Shown here piece by piece: positions 32,401 through 41,091 of a stretch of 57,395 nt of DNA. Origin of the DNA: an uncultured Bacteroidota bacterium (GTDB taxonomy: Bacteria > Bacteroidota > Bacteroidia > Chitinophagales > Chitinophagaceae). How positions within the stretch are numbered: the first letter of the stretch is position 1; each line of letters starts with the position of its first letter. The notes under the pieces were generated by a model that saw only the letters and a list, made by a program, of their open reading frames with translations, was not told the DNA's origin and searched no databases. The position numbers were made by a program, and so were the translations under genes. Where the stretch lies: NCBI GenBank assembly GCA_903887415.1, contig CAISPO010000035.1, forward strand, positions 1 through 57,395, read 5' to 3'.

Positions 32401-35064
32401 TGAGCCTGGGTTGGTTACGGTTTGCCAGGCACCGGAATTTACCTGATAGGACAAAGTATAGTTTGTGCAACCGGCAGTGTAGAGGTCCCTTACATTGACC
32501 AGCATGGCGACAGTGCCAAGCTGGGTACTGGTGTACATGCGGCCGCTTACCGGAGCCAATACACCGGTTATTGCCAGATCGCCCGAGGAGACCGGCTTTG
32601 TGCAATTTCCGGAATCTGCCAGCGCGATGACTGCCACGCTGCGATAGCCGGGTATCCCGTTGAGGACAGGCTGAACGGCTACGTAAGATTTTTCCGTCAG
32701 GGACATATTGCCGAATGAATAAGTGGTGTCGGTACTTACCGAATCAGCTACCTGCATATAAAACCCTCTTTTCTCCAGCATTAAATACTTCGTAGCACCA
32801 GGAACCGGTGACCAGTGTATGTTCACATAGCCGGGACATTGTGACGTATCTAATGTTGCAACGGGCTGCATATTAATTGCGAACCTGCCTGAAGTAACCA
32901 CATCACCGGTAAGATTGCGACTAACGCGAACCAGGCAATTGCCTGAATTATAACCCATAGGAACAAAGTCGCAATGCCGCACATCAGGTGATACAGCATT
33001 CGATATAGGCAGCCAGCTTACACCATTATCGGGAGAAAATTCGACGGTAAATGCATTACCGTCTGTAACTGCATCCCAAAAAATGCGGATGCTATCCACA
33101 TTAGGTAATTGTTCCCCGCCTATAGGGTAGGTAAGATGTATGCCTGTAGAAACAACATCGTATGCGATAACGTATTGCTGCGGCCCCTGGGGGATGTTGA
33201 AGCCCTTTACATTAATCGTGTAACTACCGGCAGGCGGGTTGGTAATAACTACCTGCTCTGCATTGTTCAAGTGGTCAGCTTGTTCGGTAGCATTATTATT
33301 TACATTGGCGGGTGTGGGGTCGAGCACCAGCGGCAGATGTATGCCAGAGGATGGATCCGTGACGGTAAGATCGAGGTCGTTAACTAACTGCACAGCAGAA
33401 GTGGGGCTTGCGGGCACATCGTTCCAGTACAACATTATTTTCACCTGGCCAGTGTTTGCGGGAATGGTGATATTTGCAGTTTGCGTTTCGTTATTGAAAA
33501 TGGAACCTGTAAAATAGTGGCCGTTATCCAGTATCTGCAGCGACCTGTAAAGGTCTAATGCGCCGAAACCATAGCTGTAGTCCGGACCTGGATTACCGAG
33601 GTCCATAGCGCCATCCAGCGTTATTGCTTTTAAAACATCGGCGCGTGGCTGTGCGCCGGCATTGAGCTGCTTATATCGCTGGGTGAGCGCAGCAAGCCCG
33701 CTTGCCACCTGCGGTGCAGCCATACTGGTGCCTGCAGACCATTCATACTGATCTACGCCAATGCAGGAATATGCACCAAGGCCAATAGCGATCATATCCG
33801 GTTTCAGGCGGCCATCTTTTACCGGACCACGCGACTCATCAGACGCTTCATATAAAAAGTCCGTCATGCTGCCTACATCAATAGAATTTTTGGCCGGCTG
33901 ATACCCGCCGCCTATTGTGGCAAAGCCGTTAGGAAACGCACCACAGGTATTAGATCCGTCATTGCCTGATGCAAAAACATGCAACACCTGCGGATACTCA
34001 ATAGCCAGCGTATCCAGTAACTGCGCATAAGCATCGTAGGTACCGGCATAGCCGCAATCACCTGCGATCACCTCGTAGGAATTATTGGTGATCGTCATAT
34101 TGTAGTCATGAAGCATAGAACCTGTTGCGGGGAGGATCAGGTCGAACAGATGATCTACTAAAAGTACATGCGGGGTGATGATCGTTGCCAACGGATCGAT
34201 ATTGGCCGCGCTGCCAACAACGCCGTTTACAAACTCGCCATGATGCTCATTTGGCGCAGGGTTAAAATTGGTGATGCGGTCTCTGAGGTCGGCATGGTAA
34301 ATACCTGAAGACTCATCGCCAACACCTACAGTGACACTATCGCCCAATAAGCCATACCCACCGTACAACACAGACCCACGGGCAATATTACCTTTCACTG
34401 CAGGCATAGATTGCACATCGAGCGGTACCATTTTAGTAAGCGGGCTTATGTAGCGCACACCATACCATTCGGCCAGGCCCCTCACCTTGTTGGCCCCGAT
34501 CACTACTTTATAAGACCCGTACCGCTCGAACGGGCTGGTCTCTATCTGCCCGCCAATGCCTGCGATGAATTGTTTTATATCGGTCGCGTCAATACCCGGA
34601 TAAAAAGAAACCAGCACTTTAATAGCAGCCGGATTCCCGTTTACCTGTTTCCAGATAACATCATCTGCCTTCCATTCCGGCCGGGTATTAATGATACTAT
34701 GAACAGGAACAGCGAGGACATTTTCGTTATTCAAAGGAAACTGTACCAGGGCGTAGTAAGTATTTTCAGGCACATAGTCGTATAAGGTGATACCATTTGC
34801 GCGCAGCACTTCCTTGTGCTTTTCAGTAACTGCACTGGCAAAATGTATCAGTACCTGCACGGGCTCTTTACCGGCAGGAATGTGCGCCATGCTGTCCAGC
34901 CATTGCCGGGCATTAGGAGCAGGATTGACTATACCATTTTTCAAGCGAACGATGTGCGCATTTTTGCCTTCTTGTGCAGCAACATATCCTGATAACGAAA
35001 ACAAAAAGATCGCCAGGAAAGAAAAAAATAAACGATAGTAAGGTTTGGTTGTTCTCATATACAT
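29410..35064 (-). CDS. Very large subtilisin-like (S8) protease with T9SS sorting domain
   Basis: The 1884-aa protein is exported (YYRLFFSFLAIFLFSLSGYVAAQ). The S8 domain covers roughly residues 235-510: Asp250 in VGVGDESSG, His275 in HHGEFVNGVVGS, the oxyanion Asn368 in VFASGNDGSN, and Ser447 in SAGTSMAAPQVASG, so the triad is intact. Downstream are a proprotein-convertase-like beta domain (QTANITIPANTGQVKIMLYWND), fibronectin-like and MAM/jelly-roll-like modules (GIAVDDIHIYD), and a T9SS type A domain (IYPNPNYDGNFTIQW ... YTAKLVYE). It should be a cell-surface or secreted endopeptidase used for polymer degradation. Alternative start codons at 35064 and 35058 both keep the signal peptide. 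Confidence 0.9.
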   Translation of the reverse strand: MYMRTTKPYYRLFFSFLAIFLFSLSGYVAAQEGKNAHIVRLKNGIVNPAPNARQWLDSMAHIPAGKEPVQVLIHFASAVTEKHKEVLRANGITLYDYVPENTYYALVQFPLNNENVLAVPVHSIINTRPEWKADDVIWKQVNGNPAAIKVLVSFYPGIDATDIKQFIAGIGGQIETSPFERYGSYKVVIGANKVRGLAEWYGVRYISPLTKMVPLDVQSMPAVKGNIARGSVLYGGYGLLGDSVTVGVGDESSGIYHADLRDRITNFNPAPNEHHGEFVNGVVGSAANIDPLATIITPHVLLVDHLFDLILPATGSMLHDYNMTITNNSYEVIAGDCGYAGTYDAYAQLLDTLAIEYPQVLHVFASGNDGSNTCGAFPNGFATIGGGYQPAKNSIDVGSMTDFLYEASDESRGPVKDGRLKPDMIAIGLGAYSCIGVDQYEWSAGTSMAAPQVASGLAALTQRYKQLNAGAQPRADVLKAITLDGAMDLGNPGPDYSYGFGALDLYRSLQILDNGHYFTGSIFNNETQTANITIPANTGQVKIMLYWNDVPASPTSAVQLVNDLDLTVTDPSSGIHLPLVLDPTPANVNNNATEQADHLNNAEQVVITNPPAGSYTINVKGFNIPQGPQQYVIAYDVVSTGIHLTYPIGGEQLPNVDSIRIFWDAVTDGNAFTVEFSPDNGVSWLPISNAVSPDVRHCDFVPMGYNSGNCLVRVSRNLTGDVVTSGRFAINMQPVATLDTSQCPGYVNIHWSPVPGATKYLMLEKRGFYMQVADSVSTDTTYSFGNMSLTEKSYVAVQPVLNGIPGYRSVAVIALADSGNCTKPVSSGDLAITGVLAPVSGRMYTSTQLGTVAMLVNVRDLYTAGCTNYTLSYQVNSGAWQTVTNPGSIPANSVVTIGIPGLSFADTGAYNINVAIHNLDLIDPQPGNDTISFTVISIPNDTLNLATPFIDGFENMPKFSVDHDSIGVSPNGHWDYFNTDDSGRIRSFVDDDVTITGSRSVSMDENQNVLNGSHNTFVGTFNLVNYDTATSEIRVDFDYRLHGNPKSSSGNLVSARGNDAASWSPFYTYDLAVYPGSVTHVQSLSFTDVLRHSGHNFSASTQISFGQSDTSLIAAPDYGNGMTFDNFRLYTVTNDVGLVKIVTPLANNCGLPSSAPLTVQVNNGVNYPLNNVQLFYSMDGGTVFTGTINSIPAKDTVNFTFAQQLNVAPGSTHVLSVWLSEAGDSYAPNDSILNYSFRNSDIISTFPYLENFESGDGGYFSAGIKNSWQYGTPASPKIHKAASGTKAWKTNLTGNYSNLETSYLYSPCFDISQLSNPMLSLSAAMDIENCGSTLCDQGYIEYTFDGVEWAKLGAAGQGTNWYDSTFDIWNTEGFTRWHVASIPLPQPPIGQTIHFRFVLASDPGATFEGIAVDDIHIYDLYYPILPAASTVAITQNLNTNIWGNYLLNNQLLASVNPMNEDLNDVAVTLYAHDTVSNPGATQYTFPRSYTIKAAQTPADSTAIRLYLLDSEVVNVLNNTNCPSCSPIQDAYSLGITQYDNSNPNSENGSLADDTGGVFTYYPYRSVKWVPYDKGYYAEITSKPFSEYWFNDGGPTGNFPAGTDYLNFIAFKNGPQATAYWYSLIDTAVNIYTLQRSSDSINFTTILDTAALHITPGQYSYNDQVTVPDSGALYYRLQWTMTGSGTVYSSPVRKVSSADSANNLVTIFAVPVGHRSALIGWTSYIDGMVNHYILDRAIENNSYTAVANVPALNHYGQQYEVTDQPTIAISNGTPVHYRLTAVLQNGTTIVLPIRTITWDNGNSVMNIYPNPNYDGNFTIQWHADAGTVMWVDIFDASGRGNYAATATATQWNNTTTFQTANHAKGIYFVRIDIGGQRYTAKLVYE

Positions 35065-35194
35065 ACAGGACTTGATCGCCAGTTGTTCTGAATCACGGGC
35101 ATCTGTGGCAATTTAGCCATACAAGGTACTAAAAAGGAGGCATATGGCGTGATTATGGAGTATGTAAATGATCGCGAATCGGATAAGCCTGATG

Positions 35195-35246
35195 CCGTAG
35201 TAAAGCGTCTGACCGCTGAAAATCGGTACTGACCACTTTACTACGG
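35195..35246. repeat. Long hairpin downstream of the DUF1501 gene (GCGTCTGAC repeat, copy 2)
   Basis: CCGTAGTAAAG (35195-35205) and CTTTACTACGG (35236-35246) form a perfect 11-bp stem enclosing GCGTCTGACCGCT and GTACTGAC, the same inner words as at 25542-25571. In the minus direction it follows the DUF1501 stop and probably ends that transcript. Confidence 0.7.
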
Positions 35247-35268
35247 GTTATTTCGTATAGAACTGACA

Positions 35269-36471
35269 TTAAATAAATGACAGATGCTCATACTTTTTCT
35301 GCAGGATGGCCTGCGAATTTGCCTGTAGCCAGTTATCCAGCACGGTAGCATATACCTGCTTGAAATCGGTGGTATAGATGAGGTCTCCTTCGTCGAGGTT
35401 GGTGAGGCTTGGGATATCATTATACAGCCCTGCCTTTTTGAGGCCGCCGCTGATAAAAAACATGCTGCTGGCGGTGCCGTGATCGGTGCCGTTGCTGGCG
35501 TTTTGGGCTACCCGCCTGCCAAACTCCGAGAATGTCATGATGAGCACATCGTCAAAACGCCCGCTGACTTTCAGATCGCTAACCAGCGCAGCAAGTGCGC
35601 CGTCCAGTTGCTCGAACAGCTTATTCTGGCGGTCTGTTTGGCCTACATGGGTGTCGAAGCTGCCGTGCGATACATAGTACACCTGCGTCTCTGAACCCGA
35701 TATAATGAGCGAGCCAATAGTTTTCATGCGCTTGCCGATCTGCGTATCCGGGTAGGTTTGCGTGCTACTGTATATCTTGTTCTGCGCATAAATATAATCA
35801 GCGGCCGAGGTTGTTTCCCGGAGTGTTTTGTAGAGATAGCCGGCAAGATGTGCATCGTGTTCATCACTGTGCGCTGCCAGTTTTTTGAAATAAGTATTGG
35901 CTGCGGCCTCGTGAAACCTGTTTATATCGCGAACCGCTATTGCCTTATTATTTTCACCTTTCATGGCCAGGCTTAGCGTGTCGTCAACTTCTATGGCCAT
36001 TGCATTATGTACATTGCAATCTGCGCAGGCGTTGTCCAGGTACCTGCCCAGCCAACCGCTTGTAACGATCGCTGAGGCTGTGCTGCCGGACTGCCATATA
36101 TCCATGCTCCTGAAGTGCGACCGGTCGGGTTGCGGGTATCCTACCCCATTGATAATACTTACATGCCCCTCGTCATATAGCTGCTTCACCGCTTTCAGCG
36201 ATGGATTGATGCCCACATCGTCTGTAAGCGCCAGTGCATCGTTGCGTTTAATGCCTATCTGCGGCCTGCCTGAATAGTATATATCATTCCGATAAGGAAT
36301 AATGGCGTTAAGCCCATCATTACCGCCTGATAGCTGCACCACTATCAGCGCCTTATTGCCCTTGCTCAGCGCTGCCGGCCTATACTCAAATCCTTTTAAA
36401 AACTCCGGCACCATCAGCGATGCGCTGGCCAGTGAACCAAGCTGTATGAATTTTCTGCGTGATATAGACAT
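35269..36471 (-). CDS. DUF1501 domain protein (Tat-exported)
   Basis: The 400-aa protein begins MSISRRKFIQLGSLASASL, a twin-arginine signal. The body is a DUF1501 (sulfatase/alkaline-phosphatase-like) domain with KALIVVQLSGGNDGLNAIIP at the start, RSHFRSMDIWQSG, and VYYVSHGSFDTHVGQ and IMTFSEFGRRVAQNASNGTDHG near the C-terminus, which hold the likely metal-binding Asp/His residues. DUF1501 proteins nearly always pair with DUF1800 proteins in Bacteroidota and Planctomycetes; here the DUF1800 gene ends 25 nt upstream on the same strand. The substrate is unknown. Confidence 0.9.
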   Translation of the reverse strand: MSISRRKFIQLGSLASASLMVPEFLKGFEYRPAALSKGNKALIVVQLSGGNDGLNAIIPYRNDIYYSGRPQIGIKRNDALALTDDVGINPSLKAVKQLYDEGHVSIINGVGYPQPDRSHFRSMDIWQSGSTASAIVTSGWLGRYLDNACADCNVHNAMAIEVDDTLSLAMKGENNKAIAVRDINRFHEAAANTYFKKLAAHSDEHDAHLAGYLYKTLRETTSAADYIYAQNKIYSSTQTYPDTQIGKRMKTIGSLIISGSETQVYYVSHGSFDTHVGQTDRQNKLFEQLDGALAALVSDLKVSGRFDDVLIMTFSEFGRRVAQNASNGTDHGTASSMFFISGGLKKAGLYNDIPSLTNLDEGDLIYTTDFKQVYATVLDNWLQANSQAILQKKYEHLSFI

Positions 36472-36496
36472 TATTTAAAGTTCAAAAGTTAAAAAA

Positions 36497-37939
36497 TCAG
36501 GTTAACTGGTATTCGGGCAGTTCCATGAATAGTATCGTAAGGCTCTTAATGAATTCATCAATACTGTCATTGTCGGCAAATGAGATGACCTGCATTATCT
36601 GTTGCTGGGTTGGCGATGAGGGCAATAAGTACGCAGCGATCGCTTGCGGCAATTCGTCTTTTTTATACCCCTTCCAGTATGCGACATAAGCGCTCCAGTC
36701 GGCATCTGCCCTGCCCACCCGAAACGGTTTTACCGGCTGTGTTTCCATATTCACCGGCTCATGGTGCGCTTCCGCCATTTCCGCGTCCGACTCTTTCAGG
36801 CTAAGATCAAGTTCATTTGATTTAAAAAATGCTTCCGGCAACCTCATACGTGTGACTAGAGAGGAACTGTCTATCCAGGTAGTGCCGCCGGGCCACCCGG
36901 CTACATTCGGCGGATTGAACAGGTATTGCGCCAGCACACGCTGCAGATTCAATGTTGTTTTATGGTTCTCGAATTGCATCGGTATCAACCGCTGGTAGCC
37001 CACCAAGAGTTCTACCGGTGATTTTATTTTCGCGCCCGGCACAGCATCTTCATAAAACCAATCGGCGGTAAAAATGTTGCGGAGCAAGCTGCCTATATCA
37101 TACTTGCTGTTATAAAAATCCGTGGCGAGCTTTTTTACCCGGTTATCATCAATCTTTTCATCGCTCACAAAGAACCGGTAAACTTTCTGTGTAATGAAAA
37201 CAGCGGTTTGCTTTTGTTCCAGTAGGATGTTCAAGATGTCATCGCCGTCAAAATTACCGTTCTTGCCCAGGAACTTTTTCTCGCCGGCATCATGCTGTTT
37301 CGGCCTGAAAATGAACTGGCCCTGGCCATCAAATGACCAGCCCGTAAAGGCCCGTGCCGCTTCTTTGATATCGTCTTCTGTATAATGTCCCCTGCCGAGC
37401 GTGAACAGCTCCACTACTTCGCGCGCGAAGTTCTCATTTGGATGCTGCTTCTTATTTTGCTTATTATTCAGAAATTGCAGCATGGCAGAGCTTTTGGACA
37501 CCCCGCGCAGCATATCGCCAAAATTGCCCAGTGCATTTTTCCGTATGACATCCAGCAGTTTTTGGTCGTAATACGGATTATTGATGTGCGTGGCGAAATG
37601 CCCATGCCAGAACAGCGACATTTTTTCGAGCAGCGGAAAGCTGGAATCCACCATTGCCTGCATCCATAACAGGTTCATATCTTTAGTACGCTCCCTGAAC
37701 TCTTTTTTCATTTCCTTTACATCTGCGTTGTCATCCATCGCTTTCAGTGCATTGGGGCTGTTCATCGCCCATTCCGCTTCAGTTATCATTTCCAGTGCGC
37801 CTGGCGCAACCTTTGGAAAAAGGTTATCCACTGCCTTATCTATTGGCAATGGGTTGCTATAGTTATTGAGAGAAATACCGAAACCCGCACGTGCGTAAAG
37901 CAATTTATTTTGTTGCTGTAGATCCATATAAGAAATCAA
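36497..37939 (-). CDS. DUF1800 domain protein
   Basis: The 480-aa protein matches DUF1800: LLYARAGFGISLNNYSNPLP near the N-terminus, MSLFWHGHFATHINNPYYDQ, NENFAREVVELFTLGRGHYTEDDIKEAARAFTGWSF, and NPPNVAGWPGGTTWIDSSSL. No signal peptide is seen at this start; its partner DUF1501 carries a Tat signal, so the pair could be co-exported. The two genes form an operon, the usual arrangement. Function of the pair is not established; they are often linked to large-substrate utilisation. Confidence 0.9.
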   Translation of the reverse strand: MISYMDLQQQNKLLYARAGFGISLNNYSNPLPIDKAVDNLFPKVAPGALEMITEAEWAMNSPNALKAMDDNADVKEMKKEFRERTKDMNLLWMQAMVDSSFPLLEKMSLFWHGHFATHINNPYYDQKLLDVIRKNALGNFGDMLRGVSKSSAMLQFLNNKQNKKQHPNENFAREVVELFTLGRGHYTEDDIKEAARAFTGWSFDGQGQFIFRPKQHDAGEKKFLGKNGNFDGDDILNILLEQKQTAVFITQKVYRFFVSDEKIDDNRVKKLATDFYNSKYDIGSLLRNIFTADWFYEDAVPGAKIKSPVELLVGYQRLIPMQFENHKTTLNLQRVLAQYLFNPPNVAGWPGGTTWIDSSSLVTRMRLPEAFFKSNELDLSLKESDAEMAEAHHEPVNMETQPVKPFRVGRADADWSAYVAYWKGYKKDELPQAIAAYLLPSSPTQQQIMQVISFADNDSIDEFIKSLTILFMELPEYQLT

Positions 37940-37991
37940 TACCGATTAGACCTATGATATTCGTTAAAGTTTAGCCTGCTTAAAAGGGTTC

Positions 37992-38148
37992 AATTCAAAT
38001 CTTCGCACTGAAATCACATTCAACCCCTTTGGGGTTGGGACTTTTCGCCCATTTTACCACCGGCTTCACCGGTGGCTATTCATATTGAAGCCCTTTGGGC
38101 TTCCTTTTCAAAAAATATCAGAATCACATCTATACGAAGATTTGAATT
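37992..38148. repeat. MITE-like triple-hairpin repeat, copy 2
   Basis: A 157-bp sequence ends in perfect 14-bp terminal inverted repeats (AATTCAAATCTTCG at 37992-38005 and its complement at 38135-38148). It contains three hairpins in a row: CAACCCC-TTT-GGGGTTG, CCACCGG-CTTCA-CCGGTGG (38057-38075) and GAAGCCC-TTT-GGGCTTC (38087-38103). It has no open frame. It lies between the divergent DUF1800 and VOC genes, whose 264-bp gap holds nothing else recognisable. Confidence 0.85.
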
Positions 38149-38203
38149 CCACCGTCTAAAACACCAATTATTTTAACGCTACTTTTACAAAACAAATATA
38201 GAC

Positions 38204-38575
38204 ATGCAATTCCACGAATTAACACCAATGCTATGGGTTCCTGACATAAAGCAGACCGTAGCTTTTTATACAGAGCTACTTGGCTTTACGTGCGACAACT
38301 CCTCTGACGAATGGCAATGGGCTTCAATTTCCCGGAACGAGGTTGTATTCATGCTTGCCTTGCCTAATGAGCATATGCCCTACGACGGCCCAAAATTCAC
38401 CGGCAGCTTTTATATAAGGGTGGATGAAGTGGATGCGATATGGGATGAGCTGAAAGATAAAGTGGAGCTGGTTTACGCTATTGATAACTTCGCATATGGC
38501 ATGAGGGAGTTTGCAATAAGGGATAATAATGGTTTCATGCTGCAATTCGGGCAGGAGATCGAAGGTATCCAATAA
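38204..38575 (+). CDS. VOC-superfamily (glyoxalase/bleomycin-resistance-like) protein
   Basis: The 123-aa protein has one glyoxalase-type beta-alpha-beta-beta-beta fold pair: MLWVPDIKQTVAFYTELLGF at residues 9-28, then FYIRVDEVDAIWDELKDKVEL and YGMREFAIRDNNGFMLQFGQ at the C-terminus, with Glu and Gln at metal-ligand positions. Family members act as dioxygenases, isomerases, or drug-binding proteins; the specific activity cannot be read off. It is a single gene with the MITE-like repeat upstream. Confidence 0.85.
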   Translation: MQFHELTPMLWVPDIKQTVAFYTELLGFTCDNSSDEWQWASISRNEVVFMLALPNEHMPYDGPKFTGSFYIRVDEVDAIWDELKDKVELVYAIDNFAYGMREFAIRDNNGFMLQFGQEIEGIQ

Positions 38576-38591
38576 GCAAATTGAGAATGAC

Positions 38592-38671
38592 CTCGCAAAA
38601 AAAGGTCTCTCGCAAAGGTGCAAAGCTCGCAGTTCCCTCATTTCGTTTTTAAGGCCGCTAAGTACGAGTGC
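38592..38671 (+). repeat. GCAAAG-type intergenic repeat, copy D
   Basis: CTCGCAAAAAAAGGTCTCTCGCAAAGGTGCAAAGCTCGCAG, then TTTCGTTTTTAAGGCCGCTAAGTACGAGT. It is the clearest full copy of the dispersed family and lies between the VOC gene and the convergent 754-aa gene. Confidence 0.65.
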
Positions 38672-38695
38672 ATTTGTTTACGCCAATTACCGGCA

Positions 38696-40960
38696 TCAAT
38701 TCATCATTTGCCGATAAGCCTTGATGAATATAGCGCCGAGGTTTTTGTAGGGCGGCACATAGTCATCGTAGCGCTCCAGCAGGTCTTTTCTTTTCTGGAA
38801 ATATTCATCCAACTCATGCCACATGGTTATCCAGTTTACGTCGGCGCCATCGAGCAACATGGTGTTCAGCGAGCGGATGATGGGCTCGTTGATCGCCATA
38901 ACACCGGTCTGCTTTGAAGAAACAATGTGTGCATCAGGAGCATGGTCAAGGACAATGGACAGATTATGATAACCACCACAGGAGCCCAGGATAACGATCT
39001 TCACCTGTTTGTTCAGCTTAGATAATGTGAAAGGCAGGTGGTAACTGTGCCCCCGGTGTATCATGATAGTGGGATGAATGTTATTCGAGTCCAGGTACCT
39101 GATGAGGCTGTCGGTGGCTTCTTCATCCTGTGGCTCCGGCAGCGGCCGGTTAGCATATATCTCTATCCGCTTGCCTTCTGTGGAGGAGATCACCGTCCAG
39201 AATGAATCTGTGGTGATCTTCCATTTGGGGTTTTTCTTAAAATCGTCCATATAGCTGTCGTAAGACGCTACCCCATCCTCATCCCCAAAAAAGAAAACCT
39301 GCTGATATACGATACCCGAATCATTTACAAGATTATTGAACGGCACTTTGTTTATAGACGGCAGACGCAGCCTTGCGGATGCCACCGCAGCACCAGTATC
39401 GCTGCCCGATATTTTATTGCCTTCAAAAAGCATGGCGAGCAGGCTATATACCACTACGCCTTTCTTGCTTGATTGCTTATAAGACAGCTCATAATTCTCT
39501 CTTACCTTATTTTGGAGGAATGCGGACAACGCAGAGTCTTTTATGCTGCCAAAAGCGTCGGCCACATCCACTGCATCTTCCAGGTCATCTTGCCTTCCTT
39601 TCTGCAAGCCGCCAATGAAGCTGGTCATCAGCGTGGTCTTGGTGGTGTCATCCATCGTTGCCAGGAAGTCGGACAAGGTGTTGTAGCCAGCGCACATACG
39701 GATAAACGTGCGGAAGTGGTCGTAGTGCATCGCGGATAGCAGTTCATCGCCCTTGGCAGGCTTCATCCGCTCCATCATCCTTTTGAACGTGCCAAGAAAG
39801 CTGCTGGTATATATTTCATCCTGCCCGTAGATCATAATAAAATACAAAGCACCTGGCGGCAAACTGTCTATGCACCCAAAACGTATATTGTCCTTGGCTT
39901 CATGCAGCTCATTCATTTGGCGCACGAAGTCGGTAAGTGTCCTGTATTTAAGCTCCTCGGTATAGATGTGCCGTGCTATGGTATCGTTCTCCAGCTTCAG
40001 CCTTACCAGGTTCTCAAAATACAGGCCGGGCTGCTTTGCGATCGTGTCTATTTCCTCTATTGTCTTTCGGCCATAATACACATCTGCCAGCATGGGCAGC
40101 GCTTTCAGCGGGGCTTTTGATGTAGTGGCTATTTTCACAATGGCTTGTACCAGCGGATCTGGCGTCCCTGCCACTGCATTCTTGAGCAGATCGTTCGTGG
40201 ACGTGGCATAGTTAAATATCAGGTCTGGCGCACGCAGTGCGGCTGCCTGGATAATACGGCCAGCAAAGGTATCTGTGGCAAAATCCTGCAGCCTCCGGGC
40301 CATCATTACGGGGTCTGCTTTACCCATTTGCGTATATAAGTAGCTGCGCACTGCGGGCTGGTTATCCAGCAATACTTTTCCGTTGTCCAGCGTATAGACG
40401 TTTGTGTTTGCGACTGCAAATTCCATCAGCTTATTGTCATTGGCGGCTATGAGCATGTCGTGCATGTTGGCCACCAGCTTATTATAGAAGTCCGGCGTGG
40501 GCTTGGGGTCACCATTGTACTGGCGCATCAGCTCCCACAACGCCTGCAGGTAGCGTATCTTTTGCTGATTCACGGCATCTGCATCACGCCCATTGGCGGG
40601 CATGTTTTCTATGATGATCTGTATGCGGTCCACATTGTGCAGCAGCGCATGGGTCATAATAGCTGTCCCCGCCGAGTCGTTCCCATAATGCACCTTCCAG
40701 TCTGGCACACCATCGGCATCGTCTGCACGCTTCTGCTCTTTGTCTATTTTGTCGTGAAAGTAGGCCCGCTTCATGGGTATGGGCTCCAGCAATGTATCCA
40801 GCACATAGGGACTTATCCTTATGGTATCTTTTTTCTTGTATTTATTAACATGTACCGGAGGCGGATGCGGCGCTATATGCGCCGCCTGTGCACGGACACG
40901 AATAGCAGACAGCAACAAACAAAAAATGATCAGCGGAAATAATAATGCGGTCTTTCTCAT
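38696..40960 (-). CDS. Secreted 754-aa protein with caspase/CHAT-like His and Cys motifs
   Basis: The N-terminus is a signal peptide (MRKTALLFPLIIFCLLLSAIRVRAQ). Residues about 50-500 are helical, with repeated DxxAxxM-like segments, without a family I recognise. Near the C-terminus, IMIHRGHSYHLPF (His635, Gly637, His638) is followed by KIVILGSCGGYHN (Cys661), with a hydrophobic strand before the Cys. This order (His-x-Gly, then strand, then Gly-Ser-Cys-Gly) resembles clan CD cysteine peptidases (caspases, gingipains, CHAT). The spacing between His and Cys is shorter than usual. No T9SS domain is seen at the end. The protease assignment is inference. Confidence 0.7.
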   Translation of the reverse strand: MRKTALLFPLIIFCLLLSAIRVRAQAAHIAPHPPPVHVNKYKKKDTIRISPYVLDTLLEPIPMKRAYFHDKIDKEQKRADDADGVPDWKVHYGNDSAGTAIMTHALLHNVDRIQIIIENMPANGRDADAVNQQKIRYLQALWELMRQYNGDPKPTPDFYNKLVANMHDMLIAANDNKLMEFAVANTNVYTLDNGKVLLDNQPAVRSYLYTQMGKADPVMMARRLQDFATDTFAGRIIQAAALRAPDLIFNYATSTNDLLKNAVAGTPDPLVQAIVKIATTSKAPLKALPMLADVYYGRKTIEEIDTIAKQPGLYFENLVRLKLENDTIARHIYTEELKYRTLTDFVRQMNELHEAKDNIRFGCIDSLPPGALYFIMIYGQDEIYTSSFLGTFKRMMERMKPAKGDELLSAMHYDHFRTFIRMCAGYNTLSDFLATMDDTTKTTLMTSFIGGLQKGRQDDLEDAVDVADAFGSIKDSALSAFLQNKVRENYELSYKQSSKKGVVVYSLLAMLFEGNKISGSDTGAAVASARLRLPSINKVPFNNLVNDSGIVYQQVFFFGDEDGVASYDSYMDDFKKNPKWKITTDSFWTVISSTEGKRIEIYANRPLPEPQDEEATDSLIRYLDSNNIHPTIMIHRGHSYHLPFTLSKLNKQVKIVILGSCGGYHNLSIVLDHAPDAHIVSSKQTGVMAINEPIIRSLNTMLLDGADVNWITMWHELDEYFQKRKDLLERYDDYVPPYKNLGAIFIKAYRQMMN

Positions 40961-41006
40961 AATTCATTTATCCGCCTTGGCTGAAGCTACGGCGGATAAA
41001 GGGTAA

Positions 41007-41091
41007 CATTTTGGTCAAATATACAAAAATGTTTTTGCCCGGCGGGTTAGACCTCTCCCCGCGAGATTTGGGCGGACACATGGGTCCGCCC
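41007..41091 (-). terminator. GC-rich hairpin repeat immediately downstream of the 945-aa gene
   Basis: GGGCGGAC and GTCCGCCC form a hairpin at 41069-41089 just after (in the minus direction) the stop codon. The minus-strand sequence GTAGGGGCGGACCCATG is of the widespread GTAGGGGCGG type. The stop codon TAG of the gene lies in its first bases. It may also serve as terminator. Confidence 0.6.
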
